Positions 46,141 through 57,130 of a DNA stretch of 64,000 bases are shown piece by piece (position 1 is the first letter of the stretch; each line of letters starts with the position of its first letter). The notes under the pieces were generated by a model. The model made no database searches and was not told where the DNA came from. It saw only the letters and a list, made by a program, of their open reading frames with translations. A program made the position numbers and the translations under genes. The stretch comes from Nephrocerus scutellatus (lineage: Eukaryota; Arthropoda; Insecta; Diptera; Pipunculidae): assembly GCA_947095585.1 (NCBI GenBank), contig OX352762.1, positions 9,899,969 through 9,963,968 on the forward strand, written 5' to 3'.

Positions 46141-46465
46141 TGTATATTGGGGTCCCCAAGGGGCGATCGCTCCAAATTTTTACAAAAAGTGTTTTCCATC
46201 GAAGACACATATGTGTACAAAATTTAAAGAAAATCGGGTAAATTTTGTAAAATATTTGTGTGGGAGCCCCCCAACACTACCAAATTTTAATAGAAAGTGT
46301 TGTCTTGGGAGATATACATGTGTGCAAAATTTCAATAAAATCGGGCTGTAGGAAGTGGGTTAAAAATTGATCACAAGATTTGGCCAGCCAGTCAGCCAGT
46401 CAGCCAGTCAGCCAGTCAGCCAGCCAGCCACGGGCAAGTGAAGTTAATATAGAGAATTTAAAAAG
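46140..46465 (+). repeat. Second copy of the 8-kb tandem-array element
   Basis: Two units (AAAAAGTGTTTTCCATCGAA near 46185 and GAAAGTGTTGTCTTGGGAGA near 46290) match the last two units of the 8.1-8.95 kb array. The shared right flank follows: AAAATCGGGCT, GAAGTGGGTTAAAAATTGAT, a short tandem repeat (here AGCCAGTC units at 46383-46430) and CACGGGCAAGTGAAGTTAAT. Orientation is the same as at 8 kb. Confidence 0.85.
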
Positions 46466-46769
46466 GAAACATTATTACACCGAAACTCCAAATCAGCTAC
46501 GGAATCACTGATCGACGATTAACGATTTTAGAAATATCGCTGGGAACGTATACTCATTGTATATGTACAGGGTGTCCAATAATTCATGCACAATAATATG
46601 GAAAATTATCCTTGGGTATATTCTAAGAAAAAAATCGTTCTGAAATAAGTGTCTACCTCTAATGTTGACATCATTTGTTGGGGATTTAAGAAAAAGCTTA
46701 CTTCGGTGTACCCTAACCCATGTTAACACGCAATTGCTCTGTTAATACTATTGGTAGAAATGTAATTTA

Positions 46770-46900
46770 GAACTTTCTTTTTAGAAGAAATACTAAACCC
46801 ACATCCGTAGTACCAACGCAACCTTGGTGAGATGTGACATCAAAGGCCTTAGCTCGTTCTGTATGAGTGCCTGGGCTAGCCTTTGTAACTGCGTTTAAAT
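46770..46900 (+). repeat. Dispersed repeat fragment, inverted with respect to 49.54 kb
   Basis: CGTAGTACCAACGCAACCTT, GGTGAGATGTGACATCAA and TATGAGTGCCTGGGC recur in reverse complement at 49540-49640 with some substitutions. The repeat is non-coding as far as I can see; it may be the 3' untranslated part of a LINE. Confidence 0.65.
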
Positions 46901-47059
46901 AAAGTGGATAGCTTATTTGATTCTTAAGAAAACCCCACAGATTTTATGATACATAGTTACAAACTTTTATGTGTACATCGAAACACGCCACACAGTCCTT
47001 TATTATTTGGTAATAATCTCCAAAAGATCTGTATTTGTGGTCGGGGAATTTCAAGTAAT

Positions 47060-47480
47060 TTTCTTTTTCCACGATTCATACGCGCCACACGCGAAACGCG
47101 ACATACGTCAAAATTAGCTCCTGAGATTGAGCCGCTAAAAAAATTTCAGTCCTCTAGCTTGTGAGAAAGGTGGTTAAATAAGAACTAAAAAACTAGAAAA
47201 CGGAGCGATTTCAAAGCATCACACGCGCCACACGCAAAACGTGGCACGCAACACGCGTCATAAATATAAAAAATGCAATTTTGGACTCAGACACTGACAA
47301 AATTTCAGCTCTCTAGATTGTGTGGAAGGTGGTTAAAAAGGACCTCAAATAAGTCGAAAAAAAATCTTCAACCCATCACAAGCGCCACACGCAACACGCG
47401 GAATATCAAAAAAAAATTTCGGACTTAGACAAAAGCTCTCTAGGTCGTGTGTAAGGTGTTTGAACAGGATCTAAAATTAA
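47060..47480 (+). repeat. CpG-rich 'CACGCG' repeat family, copy 3 (tandem)
   Basis: About three units of 130-150 bp each read a CACGCGCCACACGC core, then TTCAGCTCTCTAGATTGTG and GAAGGTGGTTAAAAAGGACC. Cores fall near 47082, 47222 and 47385. The orientation is opposite to the copies at 16.1 and 33.2 kb. Confidence 0.8.
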
Positions 47481-47499
47481 TCGAAAATAAATACAAAAA

Positions 47500-48450
47500 G
47501 GGGTCAAGTCAAGTTAAATAAAAGTTTTTTTACCCTCTTCTGTTCTAACACATGCCGCGAGTCTCCTTCAATCATGATGAGTAAATCATCCGCATACGCA
47601 CAACATTCACACACACCCGACAGCTGATGCAGTAGATTATCCATCATCAGGTTCCAAATAAATGGAAGACATATGGACCCCTGTGGGCAGCCACGGGTGA
47701 CAATCATACTAACACTATCATTCGCACCCACATAAGAAGCCTGTCTGTCATTAAAGTAACTCAGCCAGAGAGTTACTTCACGACAGCCAACTTCAATCAA
47801 TCGCGCCATCACGCTGTCCCAACTTAAGTAGTCAAATGCGCCCTTGAAATCGACAAAGATACCAAGAACATATATTCATATTCCAGCCAATTCATCGGAC
47901 CATACCGCGGCGGATCAGCCTCAAGAAAGAACTCTCCGAGAAGTTCTTCTACACTACTCATTTAAGTATGCATCGTGTTGTTACCAACACATTACCATGC
48001 ATACCCCACATATCCGGTAGGATCGTGACTGTTGAGTAGCACGAAGCTTCTCCTCCAATCATCCTCCTTGGCCTTCAGAATCATACCTCGGTACTCACTC
48101 ATGCGACGCTGGTAAGCTCGCTTAAGTTGGACCACATTTACATTTCCATTCGCTCGGGCCCTTTAGAAAGATTTCCGCACACGCTTTAATCATGCTCGCT
48201 TCTCACTCAATTCACTCGTCCACCACTTAGCACAATTAGCATTCCTCCTCTTTACCCTGCAAAACATACCTTCGTTGACGGTGACCAACCACTTGTCAAT
48301 CGGCAGAATCTGACGACCTACACTCAATTCTGTAAATTCATTCAGAGGTAAGCCATTCGCTCCCCCAATGCGCCATCGTCTAGCAGATTTGCTTTCGTGA
48401 CCAACAGTTCCATTAAGTGGCAACCAATTATGACGATCCACAGTTACGAT
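47500..48450 (-). pseudogene. R1-type LINE reverse transcriptase fragment
   Basis: The minus strand encodes a pre-RT part at 48190-48441 (CRVKRRNANCAKWWTSELSE), then QLKRAYQRRMSEYRGMI. It continues with IFVDFKGAFDYLSWDS, MARLIEVGCREVTLWLSYF, VTRGCPQGSICLPFIWNLMM and CAYADDLLIMIEG, which holds the catalytic YADD. The FKGAFDxLxW and GCPQGSIxGPxxWNLxM wording is typical of R1-clade LINEs. A gap and frameshifts between the pre-RT and RT palm regions show it is defective. Confidence 0.8.
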
Positions 48451-49540
48451 AAATAGTGATGATCCAAAAGTGACGATAAAACGTGACGTGAAGCTTAAAA
48501 AGTTTACTCCCAGTATCTCCTATTTTCTGACATGCACGGGTGTGCTACGACGATTCGTTCGAGATGAACAAAAAATTCAAACGACACGCGGCCTAGAAAG
48601 TCTACTTTCAATATCTTCTACTTTCCGGCGTGTAGAAGTATGCTACGCATTGGCACGCGTGATTGAGATAAACATCAAATTAAAAAATAGCGAAAACAAA
48701 GCAAACGGTTGTATGTTTGCCTTTAAATAAACATAAAACGATAAAAGCAAACGAAAGCTATCTGTTCGCATGGTCGTTTATTGGAGCACTGTCTGATCTC
48801 AAGTTTTGTAAACCATTATCCTCATGCTACTTCAATGCCTTTAGCTAGCACATCAGTATAATTAAAACTGTATACACTGCATTTGCTGTAAACATTGATT
48901 TCGTGCGGAATCGACGGCACCAACCTGACTAAAATCGATTTTGCGGGCGGGAATTGTATACATATTCTGGTTGGCTTTTCTATTTTGGCCAGACAACAGC
49001 CGAAAGATGGTGCGTTTAGATTTTCGCTGAGATAAACAAACTCACCAAGCTTGTAAATGAGTCTACTTGAAGACCTGACATTGCAAATCGTTTCGCCAGT
49101 AACATGATACTTGTAGTTGGTTCTTTCCTCTCATCCTGATAAATACATCGTTAATGTACTCTCGTCTCTAGGGTTAGCCCACTGTTGTGTGGTATTACTT
49201 TCAATTTTTAAACCACTCTCTTAGAGAAAAAAGTTCTAAAAGAATACGAGTAAGACAATTGGGACAGCCCTTTAAACTTTTTTGGGTGTATGAACTGGTC
49301 GCCATAGTTTTAGGACAGCGACATGAACAATTAGCATAAATACATTCTTATTAGTATGAGACATGTTTTCCCTTCCTTGTTCTTTTAAACCAAATGAAGA
49401 TGGCTAACAATACCATCCATAATCCTTTGGTTCCAAAGGATAAGAAGGTATCTGCAAAGAGGCCTCTATAGTTATAGAGGTTTCTATCTCTTTTGAAAAA
49501 ATGCGTGCTTATGGAGTACCTTCCAAAGCGCTTAATCCAA
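48450..49540. other. No recognised gene
   Basis: Mixed-composition DNA. The 86-codon plus-strand frame at 48470-48730 has no recognisable family. A short internal similarity occurs between 48500-48560 and 48600-48650 (TACTCCCAGTATCTCCTATT versus TACTTTCAATATCTTCTACT), suggesting a ~100-bp duplication. Confidence 0.4.
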
Positions 49541-49640
49541 TTTGTTTGTAGAGTACCTACGCCCAGGCACTCATACTGAATGAACTAAGTCACTTGATGT
49601 CAGATCTCACCAAGGTCACGTTGGTACTACGGGGGTTGGC
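49540..49640 (-). repeat. Dispersed repeat fragment, partner of 46.77 kb
   Basis: Reverse complement of the 46770-46900 repeat, sharing CCCAGGCACTCATACTGAAT- and GATCTCACCAAGGTCACGTT-type blocks. The two copies lie about 2.8 kb apart in inverted orientation. Confidence 0.65.
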
Positions 49641-49939
49641 TCCACCGCAGATGAGGTTGTTCTCCTTGGAGGTTAGCTGAGTCTGGGCCAACTTTTGTTT
49701 GAGGACCCAGTTTCGTTCTGGGCTTGACCTACGTAGTGGTTTACTATCCAAATGCGGGTAGAGTGACAACAAAGGCAGACTGATGTTACCAAGATTTTTC
49801 GAGCATCAGTTGTTACCGGTGCGATTATGCGTTCTCTGTGGAGTTGCACATCTCAACCGGTCGTCGTGAACCAATGAACGGAAGGGAATAAAGATCGGTC
49901 CTGCTCTAACCATTGAGTTAATACTGGAACATCTTCCAA

Positions 49940-50220
49940 TATGGACGTTGATTTTCGTATAACTAATCAGCGTCCGAAGAGGACAATGGAATTATGCCCT
50001 CAGTTGGCGGTGTTCACGTTAATCCCAGACATTTCATGTTCACCGAAGCCAATCTTTGGACGTACTGTTCAGTTTAGAGACGTACAACATATATGTGGAA
50101 TGCTTTTCAAAGCTCTGTACCAACATACTTCAACGTTTTGGCCAGAAAAAGTACTAATCGCATGTGTCGCTAGCATCACCCAACTCCTACCTACCGACCG
50201 AGAAGAACTCGAATGAACTT
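49940..50220 (+). pseudogene. Jockey-like LINE C-terminal fragment
   Basis: The plus strand reads PIFGRTVQFRDV and, after a frame change, YMWNAFQSSVPTYFNVLARK. These match the FGRTxQFRDS...MWNxLP tail of the LINE at 41.7-42.1 kb. It is short, truncated and out of frame with itself. Confidence 0.55.
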
Positions 50221-51880
50221 TCTTTGTCCAAGCTGATCGACAGATTGTAGCACTACAGTTTTTCTCTATCGTAGCGAGTTGTTCGCTTGATTTCTTTATT
50301 TCAGCAAAAGCAACAAAGCGTCAATTAGTATGTACCTGCCAAATATACAAACGCTTTTGACCTCTTTTCGGATTAGTCAATGGAACTTATCAACATCTAC
50401 CATCATCAGAAAGCGAACGGGCTCCATAACGATCATGATGATCGCACACTCTTTGAGAAATCAAAATTTGTCCAGAGTAGAAAACAAAATCTGGGACAAA
50501 TGAACGCATTGGTGCAAATATATTGTTGCTGGAAGTTTTGCAGTTTCGAAACCGATCATGACGCAATCGGCTGAGTGTATTATTATACCACTTCGCCGAT
50601 CTGCCACACAGTGATGTGATGTCATAACAGTGGGTACGAAGAAATTTTTGCAAACAAAACAACAACAAAACACGCAACGAAGTGATCAATTTTGACGAGT
50701 TAAAGGTTTCATTCGTTCGACGGGGGTTATTATTTCACTCTTCGCTGATCGCAAGTGCGACTTTGTGCCCATTCAATTGACAATCTGTGTGATTTTTTAG
50801 CATTCGTCATTATGAAATATTATATCTGCGATCGTTGTGCTCGTTGTGCTCTACAGCTCAGCTGCTGATCGTACCTTTAACTCAGTTAAATAAATTTCTT
50901 ACCATTAATTGGGGTTTGCCCACTACCGGCATCGATTATAACTCTGATTCAATCTTCGGCGCAAGCGGTTAAGAAAGTGATGACGTATGGCGATCGCAGT
51001 GGTGGCGCTAGTATTAAATTTCACTCTTGATGTAAGCGAACTGATATCTCAGATTCAGAGTTATTAGTCACAACATTGCTGAGGCTTCTACTCGATGTCG
51101 TGTAAGCTGTAAGGTAACTCGGCAACATGGCAACACCTTCTTCCTTAAAACTGAACAGTACTTTTACTTTTCTCTTCGTATTTTTTATTTTTTATTTTTT
51201 GCTTTGCCCATTACCTTTGCGATCCATCGGTCGGGCGGGCGGTGTACCACCGATCGGTTGCAAAAACAGCAACTGCACTATGTAATTTCACTTTTTTTCC
51301 AAGATGATTGTGTGCTGTGTGTTGATTTAGTCGTAATAGCTTCGACGAGCTTATTATGTTATGATGATGTTGCGGTGTAAAAAAGTACACTTGCACATGC
51401 ACATTGTGCATATCTCGGCTGTTCGCGCTATTTAAGAAAGAAATACCATGTTTCGTAACTGATGAGGTGATTGATCGATGACCAAGTGAGCAAGGAACGG
51501 CGGCTATGTGCGCGTCTACTGATGAAATGCCAATATTTATGCGGAAATGAAATGAACTCGAAGTATAAGGAAAGACATGTCGTTGACGTTGTTCGACTAA
51601 TTGCGACTGAAAAAGAAAGACCAATCGTAATATTTCTAGTTTCAGATTTTCTTCAAAACCAAAGAGTTATAACGCTAATTGGACAGTTATATAAATGGAA
51701 ATAAGATAAACTTAACATTCAATACAATATCAAAGTAGCTTTACTTTTTAGCAAACAGTTCTTGACACTCAATGGGTAGAGTCTTCTGCTTTTTTATGTC
51801 CTACATCCCCTTGTGGGTCCTAGGGCCTATACTTTCTAAAGAAAACCCTTAAGATGTTCCGTAGGCACCTATTTACGAGC
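50220..51880. other. No recognised gene
   Basis: More GC-balanced than average and free of recognisable transposon sequence, so it may be unique host DNA. Open frames at 50380-50689 overlap on both strands and match nothing I know. A minus-strand frame of 137 codons at 51211-51624 is likewise unassigned. Confidence 0.35.
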
Positions 51881-51888
51881 GTTTGTAA

Positions 51889-52490
51889 TCATTTTTTGAT
51901 AGTAGCGGTCACCTTCCAACTGCTGCATCCATACAACAGCACAGATTTAACGTTTGAACGGAACAGTCGCAGCTTGGTGTTTAAGCTGATCGCATTGCTT
52001 CGCTGATCGCATTGCTTCGCCATATCATGGACATCATTACAAAAACTGATTTGCTCTTTGCCAATTCGGTTGACAATGTCATGTTCGGTTCCACCTTCGG
52101 TCGAGACAATACCCCCAAGATATTGGAAACTCTCTACTCTCTCTACCGGTTGTCCAGAACTGTTAGCTTGAGTTACTGAGTTAGTGCCGACGTTGATTAT
52201 TTTGGTTTTGGAAGTATTAATCTTCAAACCCGCAACATTTGCCTCCCTTTCCACATTTGTTGTCATTTGGTGTAGCTCCATAATCCTGTGTGAAAGTAAA
52301 CAAACGTCGTCATGGTAGTCCAGATGTTTGAGTTGAGATGTAAAGTCCAACGAATTCCTCCGTTTCTAGTTTCTAGATAAAGCTGCGCAAAGCACAACGC
52401 TAATAACCAACAAAAAGAGTATCGGCGATAGAATGCAACCTTATCGTACCCCAAAAGCGTGCAATTGCGTGAAGAACTACGAACAATTAT
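51889..52490 (-). pseudogene. RTE-type LINE, RT C-terminal half
   Basis: The minus strand gives GCILSPILFLLVI near 52440, HLDYHDDVCLLSH (catalytic DD; usually DxADD) near 52300, NVAGLKINTSKTKIINVGTN, VESFQYLGGIVSTEGGTEHD and SNVKSVLLYGCSSWKVT. All are characteristic of RTE-clade LINEs. A 153-codon open frame (51889-52350) survives. It abuts an RTE copy of opposite orientation at about 52.5 kb. Confidence 0.82.
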
Positions 52491-52499
52491 TAAAGTAAT

Positions 52500-54455
52500 C
52501 AAAATTCAAACTGGGGCAGTCAGCCATCAGTAGAATAGGGCGAATAATGCAGAATGCTTTAGAATTCCAGGTCGACGTAACTATCTCTGACTGGTGGAAG
52601 TGCGATCAAACCTCATCCACGTGGTGGCCGCCGGTAATTTTCCTCCAATAAGGGAAAAGTTATTGATCGATCGAGACCCTTTAAAGTTAGTTTGGCGCGA
52701 GGCAATAATCTCGCCCTTAAAAAACTGTATTTCGGAACCCCAAATCAACCTCTGATACACTGATGAACCATGACAACGAAAACGGCTAAACGATTTAAGA
52801 ACATTCACTTGGAACGTACGCTCATTTTATTGAGATTGAGCTGCACAGCAGCTAGCCGATACCCTGTCCAAATATAATGCTGACATTACATCAATTCTAG
52901 CTAGTATTCATGTAGTACATTGGCACCCATAGCTTACACGAGAACACTAATGACAATGGACAATGCGAGTCAAACAGCAAGCAATAATTTGGTCGTTGCG
53001 AGTATAAGGCTTGCGCGTAAAAATATCCAAAAAGCCACCTGGGTATCGCCTTACGGAGCCACTCGCAACAACAACACACAACCTGATGACGGTGCGAATG
53101 TACCGAGGTGGCAATGTCGACTCAGACCATTCCTTATCTGTTGGTATAGTTCTCTAAGCGCGGATTTCATCATCACGAAAGACTGCATCCGCGAATAAGG
53201 TTCGAGTCAGCACGGCTATCTGACTGCCGATCTCAAAGGCATCTTCGACCGATGGGGACAGAACTTTCATGAGTTTCTAAATGGCTAGCTAACTGAGGAA
53301 TTTGAGGCTCCACCAATGACCCAAGGCCACATTATGCTGCCGCCACCAAGCATAAACGAGGTGAACAGAGCGTTAAATAGCCTCAATAATAATAAGGCCT
53401 CGGGATCAGATGGTATACCAGCGGAGCTGATTAAACCGGTGGTCCCCGTAATACGCCAGACAACTTTATGAACTAATAGCGCAGAAGACTGGCGAGGCGG
53501 GATCCTGTGCCCCATACATAAGAAAAGAGATATCCAAATATGCAGCAATTATCGTGGTATAACGTTGTTGAGTACCGCGTATAAGATTTTCTCCTTTATT
53601 CTTCAAGATAAAGTCATCATTAGCCCATACAAGTGTGGCTTCATTTCAATCAAATCAACAACTGATCAGATTAACACCCTTAGGCAGGTGATGGAAAAAT
53701 GTCTATGTCTAGAGTTTCAAAACTCACTACACCATCTTTTTATAGAAAAGCAGCCTATGATAGCAAAGCCAGAGTAGAACTTTATATAAAGCCATGAGAA
53801 AATTCGAATTCCCAAATAAACTGACACGACTATGTAGGTTGGCCCTGACCAATGTTATAAGCTAAGCAAAAATATCCGGATCCCTATCAAGCCAATTCAA
53901 CATCTATAGCGCGCTACGACACTATCTCACTATCTCGTGTCAACTTTATTAGCCGATAACAGCATGGAACCAGAAATACGCGCACGGCTGCTCAAAGCCA
54001 ACAAAGCCTACTTTACTACTTTAGTCTGTCAAGACTCTTCAAGAGCAAGAATTTAACCATAAAATTCAAGCTACTAATGTATAAAGCAAAGGTCATACCA
54101 GTATTTACATATGGATCATTCTGACCTCTTATTCGTGTTCGAGAGAAAAGTCCTACGGAGAAGTTTTGGGCCCATATGTGAGAAAGGACGATTCCGGAGA
54201 CTCTATAATGATGAGATCTACCAGCGTTAGCGCGATCTCGACATAGTGAGGAGAATTTAGCTCGGCAGGCTCTGGTGGGCAGGACACCTATTTCGCATTA
54301 GCTAAGAGGATCCTGCTCCGATAGTCCTTTGCCGGTTAAGCCTACGTTGGAATGATGGCGTCGAACAGATAGGATCCAGAGTTAAGTGATGCAAAACTGG
54401 ATGACATCGACTCGAACTCGGACACCGGTTGTAAACCCAAATATGATGAAGATGA
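52500..54455 (+). pseudogene. RTE-type LINE, degraded full span
   Basis: The leader (52510-52860) matches 10530-10960. The remainder runs in order on the plus strand: AAQQLADTLSKYNADIT (endonuclease start), IQKATWVSPYGATRNNNTQP (endonuclease end), SINEVNRALNSLNNNKASGS and DGIPAELIK, then CSNYRGITLLSTAYKIFS (RT fingers), and KVLRRSFGPICE, RLWWAGHLFRIS at the C-terminus. The RT palm with its catalytic Asp residues is missing between about 53780 and 53990, and many stops occur. Confidence 0.8.
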
Positions 54456-54460
54456 AACTG

Positions 54461-54749
54461 GGGGTTGGTGTATTGGCTGTAGTGATTAGTGCGTTGGACT
54501 TCTGAGCAGAAGGTTTGTGGCTCCATTTTCAGAAACACAAAAAGTATTTTTTGCGTTCAATATCTGATAAAAGTCAGAGAGTAAAAATTGTCACCAAACC
54601 TTCACAATTTGCCTTTCGGATACGGCATTAAGTTGTATGTCCCTTACATTATTTGTGTCTTGAAATATAACGTGCATAACATGAGTTGTCGCGAGAAGCT
54701 AGGCCTTGGATCGCAACGGTCTGTCACGTCAAATATTTTATTATTATTG
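54461..54749 (+). mobile_element. tRNA-derived SINE, copy 5
   Basis: The only plus-strand member. The head holds TTGGCTGTAGTGATTAGTG (A-box region) and GGTTTGTGGCTCC (a degraded B box). The body has AATTTGCCTTTCGGATACGG and TCGCAACGGTCTGTCACGTC, and the tail is TTATTATT. No target duplication was found. It starts a few bases after the RTE 3' end. Confidence 0.8.
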
Positions 54750-54759
54750 AATTTAAAGA

Positions 54760-56290
54760 AACAGAGAAACAATAGAATTGTCATTACCTAGTTTTTATTG
54801 AGTTAATTTTCTGGTTATTATGAAGAAAGCTCAAATTCGACAACCTCTGAAATCTGAGCTTAATCCCTTCCTCTATTTCAATCTCTTTGTTCCTATAAAA
54901 AGATTGCTATCACTTGCATATCGGAGGGGATACCAGACTCCAAATGTAATGATAATGGTGATGATGATGACAGTTGCATGTTATCAGTCCAGACGTTGTT
55001 TCTTTTCTTCCGGCTTTTCCACTATGTATTACCCTCGCTAAGTACGCGATAATTTTATCAAGTTCCAGAGCCAGATTGTCAAGCACGGCACTAACAAATT
55101 CGACATATCATATTTGTTACCTACCCTGCAACTATGCAATGCGGTTTGCCTTTAACTTGTTTCCCACTTAATTTGTGAAAAGATCCAAGCCATTTTAGTC
55201 AAAGTTAAAGGTTTCATTTATTTCTGACTTTTTGTTTATTTTTTGCCTCAATCATGGTCTGCCGGAGTTACTTGTACTCGTATTTTCCATTAGACGGGAG
55301 CACCTGCTGGACGGTGATTACTTCATTTCGCTGAATTGCAAATGATTTCGTTTGCACGCATGCAATTGGATAATTTTTTTATTTTTTCGTTGAACATGTA
55401 GTGCAAAGTGCCTTTCGCTCTAAAAATTTCTTAGATTATTGCCCAAATCGCATGTCTCACATATACATTTTATTATAAATGTACTTCGATATCAGGTATT
55501 TTCTTCCTGACAAATCAAATCAATTTATCTCATGATTTAGTTTAATTTTTTTTCTTCCTTATTCCGTCAACTGAGGTTCGGTCTCCTTCTTTCAACCTGA
55601 TCCGATGTCATGCCGAAGTTATTTAGTAAGATACCTCTGAGTTTCTTCCAACGAAGGCTTTATATGCTCTATTGCCATATCTGGTATAAACTGAATTACA
55701 TTAACTGAACAAATCATCAAATTAAACCGAGCTCAATTTTTTGTTCCTGCATTTGATGAGTCCTGACAGGCTATTTGTAAGGCTTTGTTAGTTTTAAGAG
55801 ACCATGTGCGTATTTCTGGTTTAATGCTGGATGCTGTTATCAATTGGTGCAATTAACAAAAGTTAGCTAAAGGTTCGACATTCTCCAAATCCGTTGTCTA
55901 ATAACTTAATTAAACGACCAATGTGATGTCCGTACCATGTACTTTGTTTTACTCTCATAAATGCAACTGCAAATTGAGAGCCGCCTTTTCAATCTAGAAT
56001 TCTTGATGAAAGCCTCCTTAACGGCAATTGTAGTTTTATCAATAATATCATGGTATCTGGTCTGGACGTCAGAATATCGGATCACGTTCTTCGACACCAG
56101 GTAAAAGAAGCCGCAGGCCTGCATATTTTTAGTAGTCACTTCAATTCGTTCTCATCGTTGAACTAATTAGTACATTAATTCTGAGGTCACAACGAACAAC
56201 GTTCATAGTTCGATCCCTTCATATATATATTGTTACGAAAATGTAAATATAGATCATTTATCCCACTGTTACACTCATATTACAGTAAAC
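54760..56290. other. No recognised gene
   Basis: A+T-rich. Short open frames on both strands have no family resemblance. Confidence 0.4.
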
Positions 56291-57130
56291 ATTGTGTTTA
56301 ATTGTCAGTTAAACCGACACTAAGACCAGCAATGCTCCCTTGTGATACTACACGGAATAGGAAAAATGTTTCCACCAACTCGTTGAACCAATTAGAGCTT
56401 CGTATGCTCGTATCAATGTTGGTAAGATCATTAGTGTCGTTGTAGAAGAAAGCTCCCATAAGGAGTTTATGTTTTTGGCTGAGCAAGTACAGAGATGATG
56501 GATAATGGTCTTCTTCTCCTCCTTATCCATGCAGCTTCTGCATAAGTCATTCGAGAAGACTCCAAGTCTTGCTGCATGCTTGCCTATGAGACTGTGTGTA
56601 GTGATGACACCTACAATAGCACCGATGTGCGATATTTTTTAAGAGATCAAATACTTGGAGTGTTTCGGATCCATCTGAGGCCAGATCTGTTTTGTCGCTA
56701 CGGAATTTGAACCGTTTCACCACCTGCGGTTAGTTTTTTAAGCATCCCGCTTTAACATGAGTTTGCATGTAGCGATTGGTATGCCTAAAGAACCATATTC
56801 AGGTGGGTAGAGTAGTTCCTTGTTTGGCGAGTTCGTCAGTCATACAGTTACCCGGAATGTCTCTCTCTATGGCCCGGCACTCAACACAGGTCTATATTGA
56901 ACTGATTCGCTAACTCCATGAGAGATGTTCGGCATTTAAGGGCTAGAATTGAATTTTTAGAGACTGATTCCAGGGATTTTAGTGCATCTTGGCTATCCGA
57001 GAATACACGGATATCCTTAGCGAATATGACGTTTCTCTTCAGCCAAGATAAGGCTCCACTGATCGCCATAATTTCGGCCTGGAAAATACCACATTGATTT
57101 GGAATACGGAAAGCGAAGCTGAGATTTAGC
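56290..57130 (-). pseudogene. RNase H-bearing LINE C-terminal half (same family as 22.7-24.1 kb)
   Basis: The minus strand reads FQAEIMAISGALSWLKRNVI, IRVFSDSQDALKSLESVSKN and LCWVPGHRDIPGN with TDELAKQG (RNase H core and end), then a Cys/His tail NDLCRSCMDKEEKKTIIHHL. The tail is nearly the same as the one at 22.8 kb (NDFCRSCMDDEEEETIEHLL), so the two copies belong to one family. The frame changes between RNase H and tail. Confidence 0.78.
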
